Source: Catalimonadaceae bacterium JC749 (GTDB lineage: Bacteria > Bacteroidota > Bacteroidia > Cytophagales > Cyclobacteriaceae). Taken from it: DNA of 64,000 nt. Positions 40,594 through 49,590 of the stretch are shown piece by piece (positions within the stretch are counted from its first letter, which is position 1; the number at the start of each line of letters is the position of its first letter). The notes beneath the pieces were generated by a model, which saw only the letters and a program-made list of their open reading frames with translations, did not search any database and was not told the origin of the DNA. A program made the position numbers and the translations under genes. The stretch is taken from positions 1 to 64,000 of the forward strand of contig JAJNNC010000016.1 in NCBI GenBank assembly GCA_021730635.1. Reading direction: 5' to 3'.

Positions 40594-40742
40594 AACTAAA
40601 AAAAACATGAAAAATCCAAAACGAAATGTAACCGTGAGAGTCATTTTTGTGATACTTTCCTTTGGCTGCCTCCTTATATTGGTTGTATAAACGCTACCTT
40701 AGCCATGCTACGGAAGTTAGCTTTCATCAAGACATTAAGAGT

Positions 40743-41129
40743 ATGAATATAGGATTATGGATTATTCAAATTTTTTTAGCTTTTTCCTTTTTAGTAGCAG
40801 GTCTGGTTAAAGTTTTTCTGCCAACTAACAAACTGGAAGATAAGCTTGGTAGATGGGTGGATGATTTTTCAATATATCAAATTAAACTTATTGGAACACT
40901 TGAAATTCTAGGCGCCATAGGACTTATATTGCCAATGTGGCTTAATATTTATCCAATATTAACTCCGGTTGCAGCCATTGGGTTAGGACTTACCATGATG
41001 GGTGCCATACGGACCAATGCAAGAGTAATGAAGAAGAACCCGGACATCTTTAAAAACGTGATGTTTTTAATTCTGGCTATTATAGTTGTGATCGGTAGAT
41101 TATATATAATTCCTGTACAAGGACTTTAA
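40743..41129 (+). CDS. DoxX-like membrane protein
   Basis: This 128-residue protein has four membrane helices (LWIIQIFLAFSFLVAGLVKV, LIGTLEILGAIGLILPMWL, LTPVAAIGLGLTMMGAI, VMFLILAIIVVIGRLYI) in the DoxX/DoxD-like arrangement. The start at 40743 begins just before helix 1; an ATG at 40662 would add 27 residues of poor quality. A 27-codon frame upstream (40607-40690) may be a leftover of another gene. The VOC gene starts 11 bp downstream. Confidence 0.8.
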   Translation: MNIGLWIIQIFLAFSFLVAGLVKVFLPTNKLEDKLGRWVDDFSIYQIKLIGTLEILGAIGLILPMWLNIYPILTPVAAIGLGLTMMGAIRTNARVMKKNPDIFKNVMFLILAIIVVIGRLYIIPVQGL

Positions 41130-41140
41130 ATAAATTAGCT

Positions 41141-41497
41141 ATGCGAAGGATCGTACCCAACATTTATTCAAATGACATAGAAGCAAGCAAGCAGTTCTAT
41201 ATTGAATTTTTAGGAATGGAATTAGCGATGGATATGGATTGGATTTTAACTTTCGTTTCAAAAGAAAATCAAACCGCACAAATATCAATCCTGCGAAACG
41301 AAAAAAACAAACCCTTAGACAATTCGGCTATATTTTTATCAATTGAAGTTCCGAGTGTTGACATTATGTATGAAAAAGCGCAAGGCCAAAATATTGAAAT
41401 TGTGTATCCTATCACGAACGAAAATTGGGGAGTAAGACGATTTTTCGTAAAAGACCCCAATGGAGCTACTATCAACCTATTAACCCATTGCGAATAA
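41141..41497 (+). CDS. Glyoxalase/VOC-fold protein
   Basis: This 118-residue protein has the VOC layout: IVPNIYSNDIEASKQFYIEF, FLGMELAMDMDWILTFVSKE and GVRRFFVKDPNGATINLLTH with the metal-binding pattern typical of the second half. The substrate is unknown. It is probably co-transcribed with the DoxX-like gene 11 bp upstream. No clear attC-like site follows; the region 41498-41605 has only GCCAGTTGC and GCAATCTGGC as weak ends. Confidence 0.84.
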   Translation: MRRIVPNIYSNDIEASKQFYIEFLGMELAMDMDWILTFVSKENQTAQISILRNEKNKPLDNSAIFLSIEVPSVDIMYEKAQGQNIEIVYPITNENWGVRRFFVKDPNGATINLLTHCE

Positions 41498-41605
41498 AAA
41501 GGCCAGTTGCCAGCAGCAGACAAATACGTTTTCCAAAACCCGCACGTTTCTTAGCCAGGGCCATTTGCAGTATCCCTACGAACAACCCCAGAATAGCAAT
41601 CTGGC

Positions 41606-42436
41606 GTGAATATGAAACACATATTTTTTATCATACTGATCATAGCGCTTGTTTCAACGGGAATTTTCCTGCCCTACATTCACGGAGACTATGACTATCT
41701 TGCTGTTGGACTGTCTCACATTTTCCAATTTGGAACATTTGCTTCATTGCTTCTTGTCCCGACAGGATTGATTTGGCTGGTATTGAACAGTACTAATGGG
41801 CGAAATAAGCCGACAACTCAATATCCTCACTATTTCAGGAAAGCAGCTTTGGTGATTGCAACAATGATTGTTTTAGCAGGTGCACTGGGTGCTTTTGCTT
41901 CTCATAACAGGTTTACAGCAATGATCATTTTGGGTGTGGGAGTTTTTCTTTTCATATCCTGCAAGAAAATAAAGCGCTTGTCTTCAGTTCCTGACAACAT
42001 GATGCCTTATTACTTCATTTTTATTCCGTTGACAGTTTTGTGCATCCGTATGACTTGCCTTGGAACAGTGAAGAACAAAACAACAGAGTTTGTCATACAA
42101 CAGAGTGAACAATTAATACAGGACATTGAAGCGTACAAAAAAACGAACGGACATTATCCTGTCTCTTTGCTATCCACTATTGAAGATTACAAAACTTTTA
42201 TTTCAGGCATTGAACGTTTCCATTATGAACAAAATGGCAATGCTTATAATCTTTACTTTGAACAGTTTTCCGATATGATAGGCACACAGGAAATAGTAAT
42301 GTATAACAAATTAGATGAACACGAAATGACCGTACATAATCAGGACTTGTTAAGAATAGCACCTGAAAATATTTTGAGAGGCTATCATATATGTGATCAA
42401 TCTGCCTCAACAACATTGGAAAATATTTTATTTTGA
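41606..42436 (+). CDS. Unknown membrane protein
   Basis: This 276-residue protein has about five membrane helices in the first 150 residues (HIFFIILIIALVSTGIFL, FASLLLVPTGLIWLVL, ALVIATMIVLAGALGAF, AMIILGVGVFLFISCK, YYFIFIPLTVLCIRM) and a soluble C-terminal part beginning EQLIQDIEAYKKTNGHYPVS. That last block resembles the pseudopilin-like IEAYKxxxGxYP pattern of several proteins. I do not recognise the family. It may be the last cassette-like gene of the array, though no clear end site is seen. Confidence 0.7.
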   Translation: MNMKHIFFIILIIALVSTGIFLPYIHGDYDYLAVGLSHIFQFGTFASLLLVPTGLIWLVLNSTNGRNKPTTQYPHYFRKAALVIATMIVLAGALGAFASHNRFTAMIILGVGVFLFISCKKIKRLSSVPDNMMPYYFIFIPLTVLCIRMTCLGTVKNKTTEFVIQQSEQLIQDIEAYKKTNGHYPVSLLSTIEDYKTFISGIERFHYEQNGNAYNLYFEQFSDMIGTQEIVMYNKLDEHEMTVHNQDLLRIAPENILRGYHICDQSASTTLENILF

Positions 42437-42566
42437 CTGACATTAGTATGACTTGTAAAAGGCGGCAGACAAAAGGGTGTGCTGCAAACAATGTATGAAC
42501 GCAAAAGCGGCTGAAGTACAAATTTGAAAGTAAATGAATAAATTTTAGGTCAGTAGTCAATTGAAA

Positions 42567-42613
42567 AGTCAATAGTCTAAATCTGCTACTCCTCATAGAC
42601 GAGACTGTTGACT
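42567..42613 (+). other. Hairpin upstream of the retropepsin-like gene
   Basis: AGTCAATAGTCT (42567-42578) pairs with AGACTGTTGACT (42602-42613) with one G-U pair and a 23-base loop. It lies 17 bp before the next ATG, so it would be in the mRNA leader, or it could terminate upstream transcription. Confidence 0.4.
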
Positions 42614-42630
42614 GCTATAAAAAAGATAAA

Positions 42631-43581
42631 ATGAAGAAAATCCAAACCTACCTGTTTACATTGCCAAGCTTACTCTTGATACTGTTTAGTGTTTTGGCCA
42701 ATGATGAGATTCACACTCCAGAAGATGACAAACTAAACTGGATAAGGTTCATGTGGGTGGGGGATTCTTTGGATAACCGATACTTTGATAAAGCTGGTAT
42801 TAACTTACCTGTTAGAATGCAAGGTATCCCTCATGATTTTACTTTTCAATTTGATCTGGGGGCCGATCTAACCAGAACTTATGGATCGTCCCTTCATGCC
42901 TACCTGCATTTATATCCCGAGGTTCAACAAAAATTAGATTCTTCTTCCGGACATACCTTTTTGAAAAATGTCGATTTGGTAATGGACGGCCAACAATTCC
43001 AGGATAGAGATTTGTTCTACATGAAAGGCTATGGTTCGAAAATTAGCCTGGATTCTGCCAGAAGTAATACGGTAAAACATATAGGCACCATTGGGGTAGA
43101 CTTATTTCAAAATCAGGTGCTCATCATTGACTATCCCAATACCCGTCTTGCCGTTACCCAACAACTTCCCACGGATATAGCCAACAAAACTACCTTTGTG
43201 GATATCTCCCTGGATAGACACGGACGAGTTCATTTGCCTTTGCTGATACAAGGAGAAGAAAAGAAACTGCTATTTGACACGGGGGCTAGTCTTTTCCCTC
43301 TTCAGACCACTCCCGAAAATTGGGCTATTGTAACTTCTCAACAAGTAACAGATTCAATCCTGACTTCAACCTGGGGAAAACAATACTATATGTATGGATC
43401 CACTGTAGATAATATTCAATTAGGTAACAAGGAACTGCCTACAGCCACCTGCTATAAAAATGAGTATTTAGCCGACTTTTACAAGCAAGAAGGCATATGG
43501 GGAGTTACCGGGAATGCCTACTTCTGGGATCATGTGGTTGTGATTGATTTTGCCAATAAAAAATTCGGAATAGTGAATTAA
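42631..43581 (+). CDS. Secreted retropepsin-like aspartic protease homologue
   Basis: This 316-residue protein has a signal peptide (LFTLPSLLLILFSVLA) and two half-domains. The second has the clear aspartic protease motif KKLLFDTGASLFPLQTTP. The first has FTFQFDLGADLTRTYG, where Asp-Leu-Gly-Ala replaces Asp-Thr-Gly. Each half ends with a similar strand pair (IGTIGVDLFQNQVLIIDYPN and GVTGNAYFWDHVVVIDFANKKFG). It may be a periplasmic protease of the pepsin/retropepsin clan or a catalytically altered relative. Confidence 0.75.
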   Translation: MKKIQTYLFTLPSLLLILFSVLANDEIHTPEDDKLNWIRFMWVGDSLDNRYFDKAGINLPVRMQGIPHDFTFQFDLGADLTRTYGSSLHAYLHLYPEVQQKLDSSSGHTFLKNVDLVMDGQQFQDRDLFYMKGYGSKISLDSARSNTVKHIGTIGVDLFQNQVLIIDYPNTRLAVTQQLPTDIANKTTFVDISLDRHGRVHLPLLIQGEEKKLLFDTGASLFPLQTTPENWAIVTSQQVTDSILTSTWGKQYYMYGSTVDNIQLGNKELPTATCYKNEYLADFYKQEGIWGVTGNAYFWDHVVVIDFANKKFGIVN

Positions 43582-43786
43582 TCAAACAGCAGCCAACAAT
43601 CCTGACCTACTCTCTGGGCAAATCGTAGGTGGCATAAAATAAATGAACAAGAGCTTGCCTTTCTGGTTCTATTCATGGCTTAGCAAGACAATAAGCTTTC
43701 TCCAATAGGCCAAATGATCCGACAGTTTTTTACTGACCATTTCTACAGAGAAACAAATGTAATCCATTAGGAGAAAACCGCTAAAT

Positions 43787-44200
43787 GTGAAACTTATGCT
43801 AAAGACAATAAACTACCCAGTACAGCTGTATCTGAAATGGAAATACCCGCTAGGAGCCCTTACCTTATTGCTCTGCCTGATGGGCTGTGAGCCTACCCAG
43901 GACCAGGAAAAGGAGAAGCTTAGGGAGGGGCTGGAGATCGGGCATGAGCGTCTTTACGAAGATGAAAAAGGGTATGCGCATTATGCCTTCTTCGTAAAGA
44001 ATAATAATGAAAAAACGATAAAGTCTGCCAAACTTAGCTTATTTCTTCTTGGGTCGAGCGCTGGAATGTTTCCTAATGAAGTTCGCTTTGAAAACTTAGC
44101 GGCAGGAGACTCAATATACTTATCCATCAATCTGTTTACCGATTTTACCTATAAACAAGGGTATCACTTCTCATCAAAGGTGGAAGAGATTATTTACTGA
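43787..44200 (+). CDS. Small lipoprotein of unknown function
   Basis: A 137-residue protein with a lipoprotein signal LGALTLLLCLMGC. The mature part (YAHYAFFVKNNNEKTIKSAK ... LAAGDSIYLSINLF) suggests an immunoglobulin-like beta sandwich resembling FxLyD/DUF-type domains. In-frame ATG at codon 4 is an alternative start. No function can be named. Confidence 0.65.
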   Translation: MKLMLKTINYPVQLYLKWKYPLGALTLLLCLMGCEPTQDQEKEKLREGLEIGHERLYEDEKGYAHYAFFVKNNNEKTIKSAKLSLFLLGSSAGMFPNEVRFENLAAGDSIYLSINLFTDFTYKQGYHFSSKVEEIIY

Positions 44201-44380
44201 GATGTTCAAGAAGGTGAAATGGCAGTTGATACAAAATTATTGCATGATTTTCACAAGTTGCAGGATAGTGGGCATTCTATAACAGATCGGGAGTAATATT
44301 GCATGATCCCTGATAAGGGTCCATAAGCTTGCTGACTATACTCTTAAATAGCCAGCTTTTGGGTTAGCTTACCACTTCAT

Positions 44381-44779
44381 CTATTGCTTTTGGATGGTAA
44401 AGCTTCCTGAATTTCCACTACTCGCTACCCAACTTCCGTCCAGCATATTTCCGGATAACACTGCCGTCATAGTAATCTTGGATCCGAAGCAGCTATCAGT
44501 TCCTTCAGACTTAAATTGTCCATTTTTCACGCCCCATTTCCCACTATACGGACAGTAAGGACTATCTGACGGACCTGCACTGGTCATTGTTCCGTTGTCT
44601 TTGATAGAAAAAGTGACTTCTGATGTTCCGAGTGAACCGTCGATCTCCCCTTCCCATGTTCCGACAAATGCAGGATCTATTTCCCCAAAAGGATTAGGTT
44701 GAGGATTATCATCATTGTCGCTGCTACAGCTAAAGCAAAGGACTATCAGAGATGTTAGTATCCATTTATTCATCTTCAA
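44381..44779 (-). CDS. Small lipoprotein, lipocalin-like
   Basis: A 132-residue protein with lipoprotein signal ILTSLIVLCFSC (Cys18) and an acidic linker SSDNDDNPQPNP. The mature part starts FVGTWEGEIDGSLGTSEVTF and ends LDGSWVASSGNSGSFTIQKQ, the two GxW-containing strands of a lipocalin-like barrel common in Bacteroidota lipoproteins. The function is unknown. It is the only minus-strand gene between 27 and 57 kb. Confidence 0.72.
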   Translation of the reverse strand: MKMNKWILTSLIVLCFSCSSDNDDNPQPNPFGEIDPAFVGTWEGEIDGSLGTSEVTFSIKDNGTMTSAGPSDSPYCPYSGKWGVKNGQFKSEGTDSCFGSKITMTAVLSGNMLDGSWVASSGNSGSFTIQKQ

Positions 44780-45197
44780 TGAAAGTAAAATGAGAAGTAG
44801 GATAAACCTAATGCTTATACTTCTACTTGAATAGAATAATTTCAGCGTTTCATCTCAATGGCAGTTTTATTGCGATTGGTCAAGAAATACTTTCATTGGT
44901 ATCCTGGTATGTCAGAGCGAAGCAGGATACACAACCTTTACATAATATACTGTAAAAATAATAGCTTTGCAAGGCCTTGTCGCTAGAGCTAACCCAATTG
45001 ATCTCGTCTTACGTATTATTACTTTTTATAGACAGCATCCGGGGATGTGCTGAAAAATGTATAAAAACCTGAAGATGGCGGATTTTTGAAAGAAAAATTG
45101 GCTAAAGAGAAACGTTCTGAGATTCGGTAAATTCTGAAACTCTAATGATAATGGGGTGACTGATCAAAGTGGTGAGCGTTAAAATTCAAGTAAAACT
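44780..45197. other. Intergenic stretch, nothing recognised
   Basis: About 420 bp between the divergently oriented lipoprotein and transporter genes. I see no reading frame, repeat of the array type or strong hairpin. It presumably carries both promoters. Confidence 0.5.
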
Positions 45198-46094
45198 ATG
45201 TGGTTTATATATGCAATCATCCATGTCTTTTTGATGGCTGTTGTTAATTTCACAGATGAACATTTAACAACAAATAATAAACTCCCAAAGAAGTCTGATA
45301 TCCACACAAAAGTTGGAAGTGTACTGATTGCTTCAACACTAATGTGTTTTGTGGGGGGCACTATATTAGGAGTGGTTACCCGAGACACAACATTAGGGTC
45401 AATACCTATGTTACTTGCCATCATTTCTGCGGTTACTATGGTTGCGTATTGGGCTTCCTATTTTTACTTTTTGCAGGTTTACCCTGTGCATCAGGTTGTA
45501 CCCTTAAATCAGATTAGCTCAATCTGGTTGTTGGTGATTGAACTTTTATTTGGTGGATCCATAACCATCATGGGTTTACTGGGCATCCTATTGCTTATGT
45601 ATGGCGCTTACATACTTGACTCCGGCACTTTCAAATGGCAGATACCCACAAAACTTCTTTTGTTTGCAATTCCAGCAACCTCTACCTGGTCCATCACCTT
45701 ATTTTTAGTGAGAAAAGCCTCAGCCTGGGGCTCTCCAACGGCCATTTACTTTTGGCAGTTAATAGCAACAGGTACGCTTGGGTTAGCACTTTTACTATTT
45801 GTAAAAAAATATAGAGAAGGATTTTTGTTTAGAATTAAACATCAAGGGAAAAGGTTTCTTGGGTTCAGTTTATTGAATGAAACCTTTTCGGAAACGTCGT
45901 ATCTTTTCAGCTCGCTTGCTGTAGCGGTTGCTCCTGTGGCAGCTTATGTTTCAGCAATGAGTGGAATACAAGGCTTATTTATTATTTTGCTTATGTTTCT
46001 TTTTCCAGTAGGTGAAAGGACAAAAGTTACTAAAATGCAGTTGATAGCAGCAATACTAATTACCGCTGGCGTGTTTTTCATTGAAAAAAGATGA
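45198..46094 (+). CDS. EamA/DMT-superfamily membrane transporter
   Basis: This 298-residue integral membrane protein has about ten helices in two related halves, as in drug/metabolite transporters: FIYAIIHVFLMAVVNF, VLIASTLMCFVGGTILGVV, MLLAIISAVTMVAYWASYF and, at the end, AAYVSAMSGIQGLFIILLMF and MQLIAAILITAGVFFIEKR, the typical last helix. The substrate is not predictable. Confidence 0.85.
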   Translation: MWFIYAIIHVFLMAVVNFTDEHLTTNNKLPKKSDIHTKVGSVLIASTLMCFVGGTILGVVTRDTTLGSIPMLLAIISAVTMVAYWASYFYFLQVYPVHQVVPLNQISSIWLLVIELLFGGSITIMGLLGILLLMYGAYILDSGTFKWQIPTKLLLFAIPATSTWSITLFLVRKASAWGSPTAIYFWQLIATGTLGLALLLFVKKYREGFLFRIKHQGKRFLGFSLLNETFSETSYLFSSLAVAVAPVAAYVSAMSGIQGLFIILLMFLFPVGERTKVTKMQLIAAILITAGVFFIEKR

Positions 46095-46656
46095 TCAAAG
46101 GCAAGCAGATTGTGAATGCCATGTTCGTTTGCCTCGCCCGCCATCCCTGGCTGACCGATAGACTGGATTTCAATCTCGAGCATAAAATTCCTTTGATAAG
46201 AAATATTACACAACCTGTTGGTAAGCACCTGGGCAAGTTGCACGAGCTACACTCCAACCAAAACTTGCCAAAGCGCTTAATTAATCCTGGTCGCTGCCTA
46301 TAAGTGTGTTTAATGTTTTGCCCGTCCGAAAAAACCAATAAATTTATATTTCGTTGCCAGGTCAGTGCCGACTGATTAAATAAAAGATTTGTAAAAACCT
46401 GTAACGGATTGCGCTTGCCTCATAAACCTTAGCATGCAATACGGGGTATAAAACATTGGGGTGGATGTGGTTCATTCGGCAGACTGCCTCGTTTCAACAT
46501 CAGTAACGGTGGATGCTAACGTGCCCCTACTCTCCAACGATTTCATACTGCCAAGCAGACAGTGCTACTAATGAAAATGAATCCGGCTTTGTGTTAAACA
46601 GGTAAGAACTTTGATACAGGGCTTCACTCGTGCTGGATTTTAACCGTTAAGCAGAG
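46095..46656. other. Gene-free stretch with an attC-like imperfect palindrome
   Basis: No convincing gene was found; a 70-codon plus-strand frame at 46091-46303 is probably chance. At about 46444-46551 GTATAAAACATTGG faces CCAACGATTTCATAC and GGGG faces CCCC, giving interrupted arms of about 20 bases around a loop containing TTCATTCGGCAGACTGCC. It resembles the sites in 29-41 kb but lacks clear AAC/GTT ends. Confidence 0.4.
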
Positions 46657-48276
46657 ATGCATAGATTTGAAAAATGGACAGAGACTTATGTACAGCTCCA
46701 GAAGGCCGACCAGGAACATGCGCTGGAGCCTAAAGAACTGGAAACGCATGCCCTGGCCGCTTACCTGACCGGTAGGGACGCGGAAAGTTTTCAGATTCTG
46801 GAAAGGGCTCACCAGGGCTATTTGGACCGGGAGAAAACGAAACAGGCTGTCCGTTGTGCTTTCTGGCTGGGGCTCATGCTCATGAATGCAGGGGAAAGAG
46901 CCAGGGGCAGTGGATGGATCGCCAGAGGGGAAAGGCTTCTCCAGGATGAACAGGGACCAGACTGTGCAGAGAAAGGATTGCTTCTCCTTCCTGCGGCATT
47001 AGGCATGCTCTATGCAGGTCATGCTGCCAAGGCACAGAAACTTTTTGAGCAGGCGGCCTCCATCGGTGAACAATTTGGCGACGCTGACCTGATTGCCCTG
47101 GGGCGGCTAGGGTGCGGACAGGCCATGATCCAGCAAGGGGAGGTGGTCAAAGGAATAAAACTGCTCGATGAAACGATGATCACCGTAGAAACCGAAGCAG
47201 TCTTTCCTGTGGCCACCGGGATCATCTATTGCGCAGTCATCGAGACCTGTCGTAAAGTCTGGGATCTGGGAAGAGCACAGGAGTGGACATCAGCACTGAC
47301 CCGTTGGTGTGAGGCACAGCCCGATATCGTCCCCTTCCGAGGGCAGTGTCTGGTGCGCAGGGCTGAGATCATACAGTTTCATGGAGAATGGCCTAGAGCC
47401 CTCGAGGAAACCAACATTGCCTGTGAGCTGTTGACGCGACCACCAGGTGAGCCGGCAGCGGGAGAGGCCTATTACCGCAAAGCTGAGCTGCTTCGCCTGC
47501 TGGGAAATTTTGAAGAGGCGGAAGACTGCTATCGCGAAGCCGCTAAACGGGGCAGAAAACCACAACCTGGTCTTGCGTTACTTCGCCTGGTACAGGGGCA
47601 GGATGAGGCGGCAGAAACGTCAATAAGAAATACCTTACAGGAGACAAAAGATACCATAAGACGGGCTGATCTTCTCCCTGCGGTGGTGCGTATCATGATC
47701 GCTGTGAAGCAAGCCGAAGAAGCTCTTGAAGCCGCCCAAGAACTGTGTGATATTGCCAACCAATTTGAGGCGCCCTATCTCTATGCCATGTCCGCTCACT
47801 GCCAGGGTGCTGTTTCTCTTGCAAAAGGGCATGTACAACCTGCCCTGGCGCATTTGCAAAAAGCATTGGAATTTTGGAACACATTACACCTGCCGTATGA
47901 ATCTGCCCATACCAGAGAACGGAAAGGACTTGTTTATCGAGAATTACAGGACAAAGACAATGCAGAGGCAGAGTTGGCAGCTGCCCAATGGATTTTCGAA
48001 CAACTCAAGGCGATGCCGGACCTGGAAAGGATCCATCGGTTGGTTAAGAAGAAACGGCATCACCAAACCCACGGCCTGACACTCCGCGAACTCCAGGTAT
48101 TGCGCCGGGTGGCCTCCGGCAAAACCAATAAATTGGTGGCCGGTGAATTGTTTATCAGTGAGCGCACCGTGGACCGGCATATGAGTAATATCTTCAATAA
48201 GCTCGGCGTATCATCACGGGTAGAGGCGACCGCTTTCGCCCTCAGGCATAACATACTGGATCAAGAACTTGGATGA
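46657..48276 (+). CDS. LuxR-type response regulator with TPR-like helical repeats
   Basis: This 539-residue cytoplasmic protein has TPR-like helix pairs over about 450 residues (ETHALAAYLTGRDAESFQIL, AGEAYYRKAELLRLLGNFEE, HLQKALEFWNTL) and a C-terminal LuxR/FixJ helix-turn-helix (HGLTLRELQVLRRVASGKTN and FISERTVDRHMSNIFNKLGV). There is no receiver or ATPase domain. In other bacteria this type of regulator is often next to a SAM methyltransferase gene, and here a decayed methyltransferase follows at 48447. It probably regulates that neighbour. Confidence 0.9.
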   Translation: MHRFEKWTETYVQLQKADQEHALEPKELETHALAAYLTGRDAESFQILERAHQGYLDREKTKQAVRCAFWLGLMLMNAGERARGSGWIARGERLLQDEQGPDCAEKGLLLLPAALGMLYAGHAAKAQKLFEQAASIGEQFGDADLIALGRLGCGQAMIQQGEVVKGIKLLDETMITVETEAVFPVATGIIYCAVIETCRKVWDLGRAQEWTSALTRWCEAQPDIVPFRGQCLVRRAEIIQFHGEWPRALEETNIACELLTRPPGEPAAGEAYYRKAELLRLLGNFEEAEDCYREAAKRGRKPQPGLALLRLVQGQDEAAETSIRNTLQETKDTIRRADLLPAVVRIMIAVKQAEEALEAAQELCDIANQFEAPYLYAMSAHCQGAVSLAKGHVQPALAHLQKALEFWNTLHLPYESAHTRERKGLVYRELQDKDNAEAELAAAQWIFEQLKAMPDLERIHRLVKKKRHHQTHGLTLRELQVLRRVASGKTNKLVAGELFISERTVDRHMSNIFNKLGVSSRVEATAFALRHNILDQELG

Positions 48277-48446
48277 AAACCGGTTAGTACTCACAGGTAA
48301 TCCTTCACTTTTCCGTTGTTCTTCTTCCTATGGGTAGAATCACCCATTTGTCATCTGCTATAAAAATTGGGTAATCGCACCGATGTGGTACGCATCCTTT
48401 CACCGTAGTTTTGTATTGTGTTTTACTTCCAAAAGATAAAACCAAG

Positions 48447-48870
48447 ATGATTACTGCAAAAGTATCAAAAGACCATAAAGCCTGGGACGATGTTGCGGTC
48501 GATCTCTGACAGGTATGTCACCCCACTGCCAACTGGGTTTTACCTAAAACCGCCCTTCGCCTGGCAGGTTTAAAGGCGGGCATGTATTTTTAGGAGGTAG
48601 CCTCGGGAAGTGGAGCCCTCAGCCTGCCCGCTGCCCGTTTCGGCGCAAAAGTCCTGGGAGTAGACATCTCCCCGGTGATGACAGAGCGATTGAAAGCCTG
48701 TGCCGATGAGGAAGGCCTCTCCCATCTCGTAGGCAGGGTGATGGATGGGCACCACATCGATCTGCCAGCCCCATACAAAAGGCCAAATTTCCTGGGATGT
48801 TTATACGGGCTGTACAGGAGGCTGTGCCCGGTATTACTGGTTTATCAACAGGTACGCTGCCATGATGCGG
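48447..48870 (+). pseudogene. Decayed class I SAM methyltransferase
   Basis: The frame starts MITAKVSKDHKAWDDVAVDL, then meets TGA at 48507-48509, continues ALRLAGLKAGMYF, meets TAG at 48591-48593, then reads EVASGSGALSLPAARFGAKV (motif I, normally LDVAxGxGALS) and GVDISPVMTERL ... VGRVMDGHHIDL. Roughly 60 codons are then missing; the family continues in a shifted frame as KFPGMFIRAVQEAVPGITGL. Two stops, a deletion and a frameshift mean the gene is dead. Confidence 0.85.
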
Positions 48871-48942
48871 CCGCTTTGAAAAATGACCTCGATGCAGGAA
48901 GTCCAATATATTTATTTTACTTAAACATAAATTCTTGGAAGA

Positions 48943-49578
48943 ATGAAACTAATGAATGTAATCGGAAAGCAGATGCAGTACCCAAGGGGGATATTCGGCA
49001 AGATCTTGTTTGCGTGGATGACGAGAATGACTATTGAGCATGCACGTTGGACGGTGGACCTCATGGAGATACAACCGGATGATGATATCATCGAAATAGG
49101 TTTTGGAAACGGTGCAAACATTAAATTACTCTTACAACGGGCACGCAACGGTTCCGTTACGGGTGTCGAGATATCAGAGACTGCTATTGAAATGGCATCT
49201 AAAAAAAATGCCAAAGCCATCTCGGAGGGCAGGGTGAAACTGTATGAGGCTGCCGGCAACGCCCTGCCTTTTGAAGCGGGGGTCTATGACAAAGCATGTA
49301 CGGTTGCCACAGCCTATGTGATTGAAGATCCAGGCGCTGTATTTAAAGAAATGTACCGTGTCCTCAAACCCCATGGACGTGCGGCCGTGACTTTTCCAGT
49401 CCGAGAGAATTTTATACGATTTAAACCGGTTGGGACAGAAGGCTTTTATCTCCATGAGCTTGCAGATCTTAAAAAAGCTTTCCGCGATGCGGGCTTTGTC
49501 AATTGCAGAACCGAAGACAATGACCAGGTACGATTTGGTGCTCATTGTATGCTAGGAGAGAAACCGACTATCAGCTAA
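48943..49578 (+). CDS. Class I SAM-dependent methyltransferase
   Basis: This 211-residue methyltransferase is intact: motif I DIIEIGFGNGANIKLLLQ, VTGVEISETAIEMA, EAAGNALPFEAGVYDKACTV and MYRVLKPHGRAAVTFP. It differs from the pseudogene just upstream in family and is not its duplicate. The substrate is unknown; this compact type acts on small molecules. The transporter gene starts 12 bp downstream, suggesting an operon. Confidence 0.88.
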   Translation: MKLMNVIGKQMQYPRGIFGKILFAWMTRMTIEHARWTVDLMEIQPDDDIIEIGFGNGANIKLLLQRARNGSVTGVEISETAIEMASKKNAKAISEGRVKLYEAAGNALPFEAGVYDKACTVATAYVIEDPGAVFKEMYRVLKPHGRAAVTFPVRENFIRFKPVGTEGFYLHELADLKKAFRDAGFVNCRTEDNDQVRFGAHCMLGEKPTIS

Positions 49579-49590
49579 AAAGAACACCTC

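Noticed and set aside
48675-49037. Separate 120-codon gene at this position
   Set aside because: It is the surviving frame of the decayed methyltransferase and then runs out of frame into the next gene.
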